A DNA stretch of 10,499 nt, from the NCBI GenBank assembly GCA_009724975.1, contig SRXB01000048.1, positions 1 through 10,499 on the forward strand, given 5' to 3'. The position numbers and the translations under genes are program-made. Under the pieces are notes generated by a model. That model made no database searches. It was not told the DNA's origin and saw nothing but the letters and a program-made list of their open reading frames with translations. Positions within the stretch are counted from its first letter, which is position 1. Every line of letters begins with the position of its first letter. Positions 1-6,603 of the stretch are shown in pieces. Source of the stretch: a bacterium. GTDB lineage: Bacteria > Desulfobacterota > Deferrisomatia > Deferrisomatales > BM512.

Positions 1-105
1 GGACTGCCCCAGTGGGAGGCGGTAGATGACGACGTTGAGAAAACTTCCGACCAGCGCTCCGAAAATGAAGGAGGCGACGGTGAAAATGGCGCTTAACCCT
101 TCCAT
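1..105 (-). CDS. pilD: Prepilin peptidase, N-terminal fragment (cut by window edge)
   Basis: Only the first 35 codons are present; the gene continues off the left edge. The start is the ATG at 105-103, with an AAGGAA-type ribosome site 5 nt upstream. The peptide has a hydrophobic first helix followed by GSFLNVVIYRLP at residues 20-31, the N-terminal signature of type IV prepilin peptidases (family A24, PilD/GspO). These inner-membrane enzymes cut the leader from prepilins and pseudopilins and N-methylate the new end. The catalytic aspartates and the zinc-binding cysteines lie outside the window, so activity and the presence of the methylase domain cannot be judged. It is transcribed divergently from tolQ, with 130 nt between. 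Whether it serves pili or type II secretion cannot be told here. Confidence 0.85.
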   Translation of the reverse strand, partial: MEGLSAIFTVASFIFGALVGSFLNVVIYRLPLGQS

Positions 106-162
106 GTGATTCCTTTTTTGCTTTAATTGGGCGCGGGGTAGTCTATCATAAAGGGTTTGAGA

Positions 163-192
163 TTGACATCGCGGCCTTTGGGCAAATATCTT
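163..192 (+). promoter_or_regulatory. Likely sigma70-type promoter of the tol operon
   Basis: A perfect TTGACA (163-168) is followed after 18 nt by TATCTT (187-192), a four-of-six match to the -10 consensus. Transcription would start near 199, leaving a leader of about 37 nt before tolQ. The 130-nt divergent region 106-235 holds no gene; a TATGAT on the minus strand (150-145) could be a -10 for the prepilin peptidase, but it has no convincing -35. Called by eye from consensus only. Confidence 0.55.
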
Positions 193-235
193 CGGCGATG
201 CTCTTTTTTTCAACTTTGCCTATTGGAGTGGGAAA

Positions 236-934
236 ATGACCGGTCAGGAATCTATCCTTTCTATGGCGCTCAACTCCGGCCTGGTGGTCGGAGGAGTCCT
301 TCTTCTGCTCGTGGTCTGTTCCATCGGCTGCTGGGCGGTGATTATCTTCAAATTCAGGGTGCTGAAGGCGGCGGCGGCGCAAAACGCCAAATTCCTTGAG
401 ATATTTTGGAACACCTCCAGTTTCCAGTCTGCCCAGGAAACCACCGACCACCTCGACAAATCGCCACTCAACATAATGTTCCGCGACGGCTACCGCGAGT
501 GGAAAAAGTTTCGCACCGCCAAGGCGGGGGCAAGCGCCGACGACCTTGCCATCTCAAGCGGAACGATAGAGAGCGTGGAGCGCTCCTTGCGCCGCGCCCT
601 GGATTCGGAAACCACGCGCCTTGAGTCCTTCCTCATATTCCTTGCCACCGTAGCCAGCGCCGCCCCCTTCGTGGGGCTCTTCGGGACGGTATGGGGAATC
701 ATGGAGTCCTTCCGCGACATAGGCGCGATGGGAACCGCAAACCTCGCCGTTGTCGCCCCCGGCATATCGGAAGCCCTCATCGCAACCGCCACGGGGCTCG
801 CGGCGGCTATTCCGGCAGTCGTGGCCTACAACTACTTCAACAACAACATCAAAAACCTCGTCACCGAGATGGAGGGATTTAGAGCTGAATTCCTCAATAT
901 AGTGACGCACCACGAAAGCGTCGGCAGGAGATAG
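236..934 (+). CDS. tolQ: TolQ, proton-channel subunit of the Tol motor (MotA/TolQ/ExbB family)
   Basis: A 232-residue inner-membrane protein, the usual TolQ length. It has a membrane helix at about 16-38, a cytoplasmic segment, and two further helices at about 131-153 and 172-200. The family motifs are clear: APFVGLFGTVWGIMESF at 143-159 and GISEALIATATGLAAAIP at 176-193, carrying the small and threonine residues that line the proton path. TolQ assembles with TolR to turn proton flow into movement of TolA. A GGAG ribosome site lies 7 nt before the ATG. Immediate linkage to tolR and a TolA-like gene favours TolQ over ExbB. The ribosome site for tolR (AGGAG, 926-930) lies inside the last codons, so the two are probably translated together. 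Confidence 0.93.
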   Translation: MTGQESILSMALNSGLVVGGVLLLLVVCSIGCWAVIIFKFRVLKAAAAQNAKFLEIFWNTSSFQSAQETTDHLDKSPLNIMFRDGYREWKKFRTAKAGASADDLAISSGTIESVERSLRRALDSETTRLESFLIFLATVASAAPFVGLFGTVWGIMESFRDIGAMGTANLAVVAPGISEALIATATGLAAAIPAVVAYNYFNNNIKNLVTEMEGFRAEFLNIVTHHESVGRR

Positions 935-937
935 GCC

Positions 938-1354
938 ATGGCAATGTCATCCTCCAGCGGGCGAAAAGGGGCGATGGCGGATATCAACGTCACCCCGCTC
1001 GTCGACGTAATGCTCGTCCTTCTAATCATCTTCATGGTCGCCGCGCCAATGATACAGCAGGGGGTAGACGTCAACCTCCCCAAGGTCGTCGCCACCGAGA
1101 TGCCGGTCAACACCGACCTCCTCATAGTCTCCATCAACCGCCAGGGCGCGGTCTTCATCGGAAAAACCCAAATCCCGATGGAACAGCTCAGCGAAAAGAT
1201 AGAGGCGATTTACCGAGACAAAGCCGAGAAGGAAGCTTTCCTGCGCGCCGACAAGGACGTGCCATACGGCGCGGTGGTCAACGTCATGTCCCATATGAAG
1301 CGGGCTGGCATTGAAAAGCTCGGCATGGTCACGGAGCCGATGGAAAAGCTCTAA
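938..1354 (+). CDS. tolR: TolR, inner-membrane motor partner (ExbD/TolR family)
   Basis: A 138-residue single-pass protein with a short cytoplasmic N-terminus, one membrane helix (about 21-40) and a periplasmic domain. The helix contains INVTPLVDVMLVLLIIFMV, with Asp23 as the proton-carrying acid; this equals Asp23 of E. coli TolR in both number and context. The rest matches the ExbD/TolR periplasmic fold that dimerises and is thought to contact peptidoglycan. The start follows the tolQ stop by 3 nt and uses an AGGAG site 7 nt upstream. ExbD is the alternative name, but the downstream TolA-like gene and the RlpA neighbour support a Tol role. Confidence 0.92.
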   Translation: MAMSSSSGRKGAMADINVTPLVDVMLVLLIIFMVAAPMIQQGVDVNLPKVVATEMPVNTDLLIVSINRQGAVFIGKTQIPMEQLSEKIEAIYRDKAEKEAFLRADKDVPYGAVVNVMSHMKRAGIEKLGMVTEPMEKL

Positions 1355-2332
1355 ATGCAGAGCCAATACCCCAAAAAGCTCCCCAGCGACCGCAAGATAT
1401 TCCTGCGCGCGCTGGCCTTTTCCGCCGCTGTGCACATACTGGTCGCGGTCTTCGCGACCCCGATGAAAACCAGGCCGACGGCGGGCCAATTCGCGCCGGT
1501 GCAGATTGTGGAGCTTTCGGGAAATTTCGGCGGCGGCAAAAAAACCCAGAAAGCTGCCCCGAAGACAATCCAGCCCACCCCTCCTCAAACGGCTCCAGTC
1601 AAAACCACCCAGCCTTCACAGGCCGTAAAGCTCTCGGAAACCCCTCCGGCAAAAACACCAGCCAACACACCCGTCACCAGCGCACCGCCGGTCAAGACGC
1701 CGGCCAACTACACCCCTCCCCCATCCCTGCCGCAACTGCCGCCCGGCACCAAAATAGCGTCCACCGACCCCGTCAGGACCGAAAAAGACGTCATGGAGCG
1801 CATCGAAAAGATGCGGCAAGCCTCAGGCGCCTCCTCGTCTCCCGCGACCTCGGCCACCGCCGCCAGAACCGAGGGCGACGTAAACAGCGCCATCGACGCC
1901 ATGCGCAAGAAACTCGGCATTCAAACTCCGCCAAAGGGGCAGGAGCAACCGGCGGCGAACGGCGAGCAAAAAGAACAGCCCACCACAAGATTCGGTGAGA
2001 GCGGCATAGAGAGCGGAGGCAACGGAGGCGGGCCAGGGCGCAACGTTATGTTGCAAATGAGGGCCACCTCATATTACAACCAGCTCTGGGACCACATACG
2101 CCAGTTCTGGCAATTGCCGCCGGGCGTGGCTGGCTCGGGGCTCTTCGCCACGGTATCGGTCACGCTGGCGCGCGACGGGGCCGTCAAAAAGAGCGTCCTT
2201 GAAAAATCCTCCGGCAGCGCCGTCTTCGACCAGTCGGCGCTCAACGCCATAATAAGGGCGGGCAAGATGCCCCCCATACCGGCGGAATTCCCCGACGACT
2301 TCATCGAAGTGGGATTCAGATTCAGGGAATGA
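1355..2332 (+). CDS. tolA: TolA-like protein with TonB/TolA C-terminal domain
   Basis: A 325-residue energy-transducing protein. It has a short basic cytoplasmic end, one membrane helix (about 17-35), a Pro/Thr/Lys-rich stretch (about 64-131), a linker with two related 15-residue segments (141-155 and 171-185), a Gly-rich hinge (about 213-229) and a TonB/TolA-type C-terminal domain (about 236-325, with LWDHIRQFWQLPPG and a closing FIEVGFRFRE strand). It would span the periplasm and pass TolQR movement to the outer membrane. The ATG directly abuts the tolR stop with only a weak GGAAAAG upstream, so translation is probably coupled. The proline-rich linker replaces the long Ala/Lys helix of E. 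coli TolA, so TonB is an alternative label; the tolQR context favours TolA. The sequence of this linker is expected to vary widely between species. Confidence 0.82.
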   Translation: MQSQYPKKLPSDRKIFLRALAFSAAVHILVAVFATPMKTRPTAGQFAPVQIVELSGNFGGGKKTQKAAPKTIQPTPPQTAPVKTTQPSQAVKLSETPPAKTPANTPVTSAPPVKTPANYTPPPSLPQLPPGTKIASTDPVRTEKDVMERIEKMRQASGASSSPATSATAARTEGDVNSAIDAMRKKLGIQTPPKGQEQPAANGEQKEQPTTRFGESGIESGGNGGGPGRNVMLQMRATSYYNQLWDHIRQFWQLPPGVAGSGLFATVSVTLARDGAVKKSVLEKSSGSAVFDQSALNAIIRAGKMPPIPAEFPDDFIEVGFRFRE

Positions 2333-3039
2333 ACAGGAAAGTGAAGATGACCAACCGCCTGCGCCTCTTCATCACAGCGATGATCACCCTCTCCTTCTGG
2401 GGATGCTCGGTGTCGCCTCCGGCCGGCTCCTACCGCGTCCTGGGCAAAAACTACATGCCCATAGCCTCGGCCAACGGCTTCACCGAAGAGGGCTACGCCT
2501 CCTGGTACGGCGAAAAATTCCACGGTAAAAAAACCTCAAGCGGCGAAACCTACGACATGTACGGGCGCACCTGCGCGCACAAAACCCTGCCGCTGGGAAC
2601 CACGGTGAAGGTGACCAGGACCGACAACGGCAAAACCGTCACCGCAAAGGTAAACGACCGCGGCCCCTTCGTGGAGGACCGCATAGTCGACCTCACCTTC
2701 ACCCTCGCCAAAGAGCTTGGCATGATCTCAAGCGGCTACGCGATGGTGCGCCTGGACGCCATCGACGACGAAGGCACCCCCCTTCGCGGGCCCGACCTTC
2801 GCTTCGTGGCGTGGCAGGTGGCCTCCTTCCGCGAGGAGAAAAACGCCCGCGCCCTCGCCGCCAACCTGAAAGAAGAGTTCGGCAGGGCCGACGTCTACCC
2901 CGTAATAGTTCGCGGCGACCAGTATTACCGCGTCTACGTCGGGCGCTACACCGACACCGACTCCGCCGACGAGGCCTACGCCAAACTGCGCGACATGGAG
3001 TTCAAGCCCATACCGGCCCAGCTCTCCCAAATGCAGTAA
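2329..3039 (+). CDS. rlpA: RlpA-type septal lytic transglycosylase / lipoprotein with SPOR domain
   Basis: Up to 236 residues. A signal peptide ends at a lipobox-like FWGC (Cys26), suggesting an outer-membrane lipoprotein, although the -3 and -2 residues are atypical. Residues 55-145 form the RlpA double-psi beta-barrel (GYASWYGEKFHGKKTSSGE, then NDRGPFVEDRIVDLT). His84 and Asp110 have the same spacing as the catalytic His131 and Asp157 reported for Pseudomonas aeruginosa RlpA, so the enzyme is probably active. Residues about 158-232 form a SPOR domain, which binds denuded glycan strands at the septum. The first ATG overlaps the tolA stop as ATGA. The ATG at 2347 has a better ribosome site (AGGA, 8 nt upstream) and gives a 20-residue signal peptide; it may be the real start. 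Confidence 0.9.
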   Translation: MNRKVKMTNRLRLFITAMITLSFWGCSVSPPAGSYRVLGKNYMPIASANGFTEEGYASWYGEKFHGKKTSSGETYDMYGRTCAHKTLPLGTTVKVTRTDNGKTVTAKVNDRGPFVEDRIVDLTFTLAKELGMISSGYAMVRLDAIDDEGTPLRGPDLRFVAWQVASFREEKNARALAANLKEEFGRADVYPVIVRGDQYYRVYVGRYTDTDSADEAYAKLRDMEFKPIPAQLSQMQ

Positions 3040-3064
3040 ACAAGCTCATGGAAAGGGGGATGGA

Positions 3065-3997
3065 ATGAAAAAAAGAGCCCTCGCCGCCCTCGCGACCGCA
3101 ATGGTCCTTTCATTAAGCCATTTCGCCCTTGCGCTTGACAAAAACACACCGGCAAACGAGCGCAAAGCCGCGCTTTCATCAATTGCAAAGGAACTTGCGG
3201 GGGAAAAAGAGCGAGCCGCCAAAGCCGGTGAAAAGCTAGGCGCCATCCTCGACGACGCCCTTGCCTCCTCCCCATCCAAAGCCCCCTCCGACTACCTTCT
3301 CGACACGGTCGGCGCGCTCTCGGCGGCGCTGGAGGAGATCTCCGCCCGCGACGGCGCCCAACAGGTACTGGAGAACCGCATCGATGCTCTTCTGGACGAC
3401 TCCTCAGCCGCCTCCTATGAAAAACTCAACCTTCTGATGAACGCGCTTGCCCGCCAGAACGTGGGGCTGATGGCTGACTCGGTCATCGAAGAGACGACGA
3501 AAAAAGCCCTAAAGGGCTATGGTGAAGCGATAACCTCGTCCAATTCGGGCGAGCGCAGGCGCGGCTCCGAGGGTTTCGCGATGGCTTTTGAGTCTTTTCT
3601 CAACGAAGGCGGCAGAGGAAACCTCTGGAACAGGAGGAGGGCGGAGAAATTCTTCGAGGGGTCGGCGGAGAAAATAGAAAAGGCCCTTAGGAGCCGCAAC
3701 GAGAAGATTAGCCTCGACGCCGCAAACCTCGCCGTATCGCTCCTCGCCTACTCAAACAAGCTAAAGCTTGCCGGAAGGGCCGAAAGGCTCCGAAAAACCG
3801 CCGTGGAATCCCTAAGCGCGATTCTTGAAGGCGGCTCGTCGGCGGCCAGGGCCGATTCAGCCGAGGCTTTGGGAGAGATGGGGGACAAGGCCGCCCTTCC
3901 CGCCCTTCAGAAAGCCCTCTCGGACAAGGACGGCCAGACGGCGAAAAAAGCGGCGGAATCGATAGAGAAAATCACGGGCAAAAAACCCGTCAAATAG
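3065..3997 (+). CDS. Exported alpha-helical protein with C-terminal HEAT repeat, function unknown
   Basis: A 310-residue protein with a clear Sec signal peptide (MKKRALAALATAMVLSLS, probable cleavage after about residue 23), so it should be periplasmic. No cysteine anchor is seen. The body is rich in Ala, Lys, Glu and Leu and looks almost wholly helical. Residues about 258-305 match a HEAT-type pair of helices (ARADSAEALGEMGDKAALPA, then a second helix ending AAESIEKITG), and earlier parts may hold degenerate repeats. HEAT repeats usually make protein-binding scaffolds. It starts 25 nt after rlpA with a strong AAGGGGG site just upstream, and is the last gene of the tol run. A role as a partner of RlpA or the Tol complex is inference from position only. 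I do not recognise a named family. Confidence 0.75.
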   Translation: MKKRALAALATAMVLSLSHFALALDKNTPANERKAALSSIAKELAGEKERAAKAGEKLGAILDDALASSPSKAPSDYLLDTVGALSAALEEISARDGAQQVLENRIDALLDDSSAASYEKLNLLMNALARQNVGLMADSVIEETTKKALKGYGEAITSSNSGERRRGSEGFAMAFESFLNEGGRGNLWNRRRAEKFFEGSAEKIEKALRSRNEKISLDAANLAVSLLAYSNKLKLAGRAERLRKTAVESLSAILEGGSSAARADSAEALGEMGDKAALPALQKALSDKDGQTAKKAAESIEKITGKKPVK

Positions 3998-4010
3998 CCT
4001 TGGGGCGCCT

Positions 4011-4214
4011 TCACTTCACGAAAAACGCCACGTAAAATACCACCAGCAGGGTGAGGTCTATCACCGCCAGCAAAGCCGCCATCAGTGTTTTCAGCGGCTT
4101 GGGGAAGCGCCCGCCGTCATTGCTGAAAAGGGTTATCGCCATGGCGGAGAGCGCCAGCGCCGCCGCAATGACGAAAATGACGACGATCTTCATCGTCAGG
4201 ACGAACTGACCCAT
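4011..4214 (-). CDS. Small two-helix membrane protein, function unknown
   Basis: A 67-residue hydrophobic protein with predicted membrane helices at about 8-28 and 41-65, joined by a short polar, basic loop (SNDGGRFPKPLK). A GAGGA ribosome site lies 7 nt before the ATG, which supports it being real; Met8 is a less likely alternative start. It is the last gene of the minus-strand run, 51 nt after the pspC-domain gene and ending 13 nt from the convergent HEAT-repeat gene. No named family is recognised. Next to a PspC protein it could act in envelope-stress sensing, but that is a guess. Confidence 0.65.
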   Translation of the reverse strand: MGQFVLTMKIVVIFVIAAALALSAMAITLFSNDGGRFPKPLKTLMAALLAVIDLTLLVVFYVAFFVK

Positions 4215-4234
4215 TAAAACATCCTCAAAAACAA

Positions 4235-4267
4235 GAGTCCGCTACATGATTTATCCAAAACGGACTC
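4235..4267 (-). terminator. Inverted repeat after the PspC gene, possible terminator or attenuator
   Basis: A perfect 7-bp inverted repeat, GAGTCCG (4235-4241) and CGGACTC (4261-4267), encloses a 19-nt loop and begins at the PspC stop codon. Read on the minus strand, the second arm is followed by TTGTTTTTG, a moderately T-rich run. It could end or thin out transcription before the 67-residue membrane protein. The large loop and interrupted T run keep confidence low. Confidence 0.4.
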
Positions 4268-4487
4268 ATCCTCCGCTTACGCTGTCGTAATCGTCTGGGG
4301 TAATCTCCCATTTGGGCATGAAAATCCACAAGAGGATGTAGAACAAAAGCCCCGCGCCATAGCAGAAAAAGGCCAACACCCAGGCCAGCCTCACCAGCCA
4401 CGAGGGAAATCCCAGCCAGTAGGCGACGCCGGCGGCCACCCCGCCGATCATCTTTCTTTCCGTAACCTTGCGAAGCTTTCTTTCCAT
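4266..4487 (-). CDS. PspC-domain small membrane protein
   Basis: A 73-residue protein made almost wholly of a PspC domain. It begins with a basic segment and KMIGGVAAGVAYWLGFPSWL (residues 12-31), continues with VRLAWVLAFF, and has a second membrane helix ending in LLFYILLWIFMPK. PspC proteins sit in the inner membrane; the E. coli member senses envelope damage with PspB and induces the phage-shock response. Many short PspC proteins like this stand alone, without pspA or pspB, and their role is not settled. An AGAGGA site lies about 10 nt before the ATG. No other psp gene is in the window, so the symbol is withheld. Confidence 0.85.
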   Translation of the reverse strand: MERKLRKVTERKMIGGVAAGVAYWLGFPSWLVRLAWVLAFFCYGAGLLFYILLWIFMPKWEITPDDYDSVSGG

Positions 4488-4511
4488 GAAACCATAATCC
4501 TCTAAAGCAAT

Positions 4512-4530
4512 GCGGCCCTTTTTGGGCCGC
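4512..4530 (-). other. GC-rich hairpin between the radical SAM and PspC genes
   Basis: A perfect 7-bp stem, GCGGCCC/GGGCCGC, closes a 5-nt all-T loop (all-A on the minus-strand transcript) in the 74-nt gap after the radical SAM stop. No T tract follows on either strand, so it is not a standard intrinsic terminator. It could protect an mRNA end or slow transcription between the two genes. Confidence 0.4.
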
Positions 4531-4561
4531 CACTAAGCCACAGCGAAGCAATAGCACGTTT

Positions 4562-5887
4562 TCACTTGCCCTTCAAAAACTCCAAAGTGGTGAGCGGCGC
4601 GCCGAACGCCTCCCTGGGGCGGTTGAAGTAGCCGATTTCAAGGCCCGGGAACCTCTTCTTCAAGGCAAGCGCGCACTTTTTTATCCCCAGCGGCCTTTGC
4701 CCGCGCCACAAATCCTCCGGCAGCGCGCCGAGGTATAGGCGGGGGTCTATGGAGAGGTTCCTGAAGTGGACCATATTGAGCCCCGTGCGCTCCACCAGCG
4801 CGCAAAGGGCCTCGAATTCGTCGGCCAGGTCGGTCACCCCGGGGAAGACGAGGTAATTCAGGGCCGTGTAAAGCCCCTCACCCACCGCGAGCCCTATTGA
4901 TTCCTCAACGTCGGCGAATTTGTAGGTTCGCGGCCTGTAATAGGCGTTGTAGGTCTCCTCTCGCGCGGAGTTGGCCGAAATACGGACCGAATCAAGCCCC
5001 GCTCGGGCGACTTTTTGAAGTTCGGAGGGCAAACTGCCGTTGGTGTTGAGGTGTACCGTTCCCTTTTGGGTGCGCCTGCGAAACTCCGCCACCGCCTCGG
5101 CCAGGTGACTCCCGTTCAGCAGCGGCTCGCCCTCGCAACCCTGCCCGAAACTCACTATGCCGCGCTCGACCCCCTCAAGGTGAGGAATCGCCACCTCGCA
5201 AAGCTCCTCCACCGTCGGGATGAAGGTTATCCGCTCCTGCGATGCGGGGCAGCAATCGGCGGGCTGGAGGCTGATGCAGCCTATGCAGGCGGCATTGCAG
5301 GCTGGCGCGGTGGGCAGGGGGGCCTCCCACCTCTCCATGAAGAAGTTTTTGGCGGCGAAACAGTGGTATTCGAGGGCGCATCTGGAAAGGTGCGAAATAA
5401 GGCGGTTTTGGCTGTATTCCTTAACCTTTTCCCTCACCCTCGGCGCTATCACGCGGTCATCGTAGTGGCAAGTTTCGGAGTGCTCCATCGGATCGACCCG
5501 AAAGGCCGAGGCGACGAGCTTTCCCCCAAGCCACCCCACCGAGCAGTAGGCCCAGAGCGGCAGGTAGGAATGGCAACCGTAAGGCGGCGGGCCTCCTTCG
5601 GGGTATTCGGCGGCGGGCAGGTGGCAGCGGGCGTAACCGGCCTGAAGCATGGCGGTGACGGCGCGGTATTTCTTAAGGGTGCGCGGGCCTCCGGCCTTCT
5701 CGTCCCACCCCACCGCGAGCGATTCGGGGAGGAAAAAGACCTTCGTACCCTCCGGAACCTCCATCACGTCCTCGGCGAAAACCGGCGAAACCCCGCGCCC
5801 GCTCTGCCCCGCCATCTTGAATTCGGGGTGGTCGAAGATATTACCCTCGCGGTCGCACACCAAGAGCGACGGCATGATTCTTTTCAT
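4562..5887 (-). CDS. Radical SAM enzyme of an uncharacterised family
   Basis: A 441-residue protein. The radical SAM cluster motif CNAACIGC (Cys197, Cys201, Cys204; CX3CX2C) binds the [4Fe-4S] cluster that cleaves S-adenosylmethionine. Downstream lie FGQGCEGEPLL (247-257), standing where the SAM-binding GGE motif is usual, and LNTNG (280-284). About 195 residues precede the motif, far more than in minimal family members, and this N-terminal region holds scattered cysteines (11, 88, 105, 115, 140, 170, 176). A CC pair (212-213) follows the motif. No C-terminal SPASM-type cysteine cluster is seen. Substrate and product are unknown; similar proteins appear to me to occur in other anaerobes, from memory only. 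It starts 26 nt after the rhomboid stop with a weak GGGA site. A long open frame on the opposite strand is a coding shadow. Confidence 0.85.
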   Translation of the reverse strand: MKRIMPSLLVCDREGNIFDHPEFKMAGQSGRGVSPVFAEDVMEVPEGTKVFFLPESLAVGWDEKAGGPRTLKKYRAVTAMLQAGYARCHLPAAEYPEGGPPPYGCHSYLPLWAYCSVGWLGGKLVASAFRVDPMEHSETCHYDDRVIAPRVREKVKEYSQNRLISHLSRCALEYHCFAAKNFFMERWEAPLPTAPACNAACIGCISLQPADCCPASQERITFIPTVEELCEVAIPHLEGVERGIVSFGQGCEGEPLLNGSHLAEAVAEFRRRTQKGTVHLNTNGSLPSELQKVARAGLDSVRISANSAREETYNAYYRPRTYKFADVEESIGLAVGEGLYTALNYLVFPGVTDLADEFEALCALVERTGLNMVHFRNLSIDPRLYLGALPEDLWRGQRPLGIKKCALALKKRFPGLEIGYFNRPREAFGAPLTTLEFLKGK

Positions 5888-5913
5888 TGATTATTCATCC
5901 CGGCAAACAGCAT

Positions 5914-6600
5914 TCACGCTGAAATATCCTTGCCGCGATAATAAAGCCAAAGGGCCGCGCCCGCAAGGAATCCGCCCACGTGGGCGACCCAGGCGACATT
6001 CCCCGCCTGCCCCGACGCGCCCGTAAGAACCTGCAGCAAGAACCATAAACCCAAAAAAAGCGCCGCCGGAAGCTCGATGAACTGGAAAAAAAAGAAGATA
6101 GGCACCAGCGTAAGGACGCGGGCCTTGGGGAACTTTAACATGTAAACGCCCATCACCCCCGCTATCGCGCCGGAGGCTCCCACCACCGGCAGGGTCGAGC
6201 GCCAGTTGAGCAAAAGGTGGAGCGCGCCGGCCAAAACGCCGAAAAGCACGTAAACGAAGAAAAAGCGCACGCTTCCCAGCCACTCCTCGACGTTATCGCC
6301 GAAGATGAAGAGCATCCACATGTTGCCGACAAGGTGCATAACGCCGCCGTGTACGAAAAGCGAGGTGATGAAGGGGATGGACTGCTCGTAAAGGGTGAAG
6401 GCGGAGGCTATTTCTGGGGTTGAATAGCGCGCCGGAAGTATCCCGAAGCGATAGAAAAAGGGGGCGACCGCCTCCCCTGCTCCGCCCGACAAAAGCCCAA
6501 GCTTTATCTCCTTGAAAAAAACCAGAAGGTTAACGGCGATTATGAGGTAAACCGCCCAAGGTCTTTTGTAGGAAGGATTTATGTCCTTTAATGGAATCAA
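5914..6600 (-). CDS. Rhomboid-family intramembrane serine protease
   Basis: A 228-residue protein with about six membrane helices. The catalytic pair is visible: Ser143 in GASG (141-144) and His207 in VAWVAHVGGFLAG. The conserved HxxxxHxxxN of helix 2 is also present (His84, His89, Asn93 in FVHGGVMHLVGNMWML), so the protein should be active in cutting membrane-embedded substrates. The start is most likely TTG at 6600-6598: an AAGGGG site lies 6 nt upstream, inside the end of the VWA gene, whose stop is only 3 nt before. An ATG start would lose the first membrane helix. Tight spacing to the VWA gene implies shared transcription and perhaps coupled translation. The substrate is not known. Confidence 0.92.
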   Translation of the reverse strand: MIPLKDINPSYKRPWAVYLIIAVNLLVFFKEIKLGLLSGGAGEAVAPFFYRFGILPARYSTPEIASAFTLYEQSIPFITSLFVHGGVMHLVGNMWMLFIFGDNVEEWLGSVRFFFVYVLFGVLAGALHLLLNWRSTLPVVGASGAIAGVMGVYMLKFPKARVLTLVPIFFFFQFIELPAALFLGLWFLLQVLTGASGQAGNVAWVAHVGGFLAGAALWLYYRGKDISA

Positions 6601-6603
6601 AAT

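Noticed and set aside
1022..1588. 188-codon minus-strand frame across tolR and tolA
   Set aside because: It runs opposite two recognised genes, and the protein has no plausible fold or ribosome site.
3974..3990. ACGGG/CCCGT hairpin at the end of the HEAT-repeat gene as a terminator
   Set aside because: The stem is only 5 bp, it overlaps coding sequence and no T run follows on either strand.
5015..5890. 291-codon open frame on the plus strand opposite the radical SAM gene
   Set aside because: It lies antisense to a gene with a clear cluster motif, has no recognisable domain, and is expected from GC-rich codon use.
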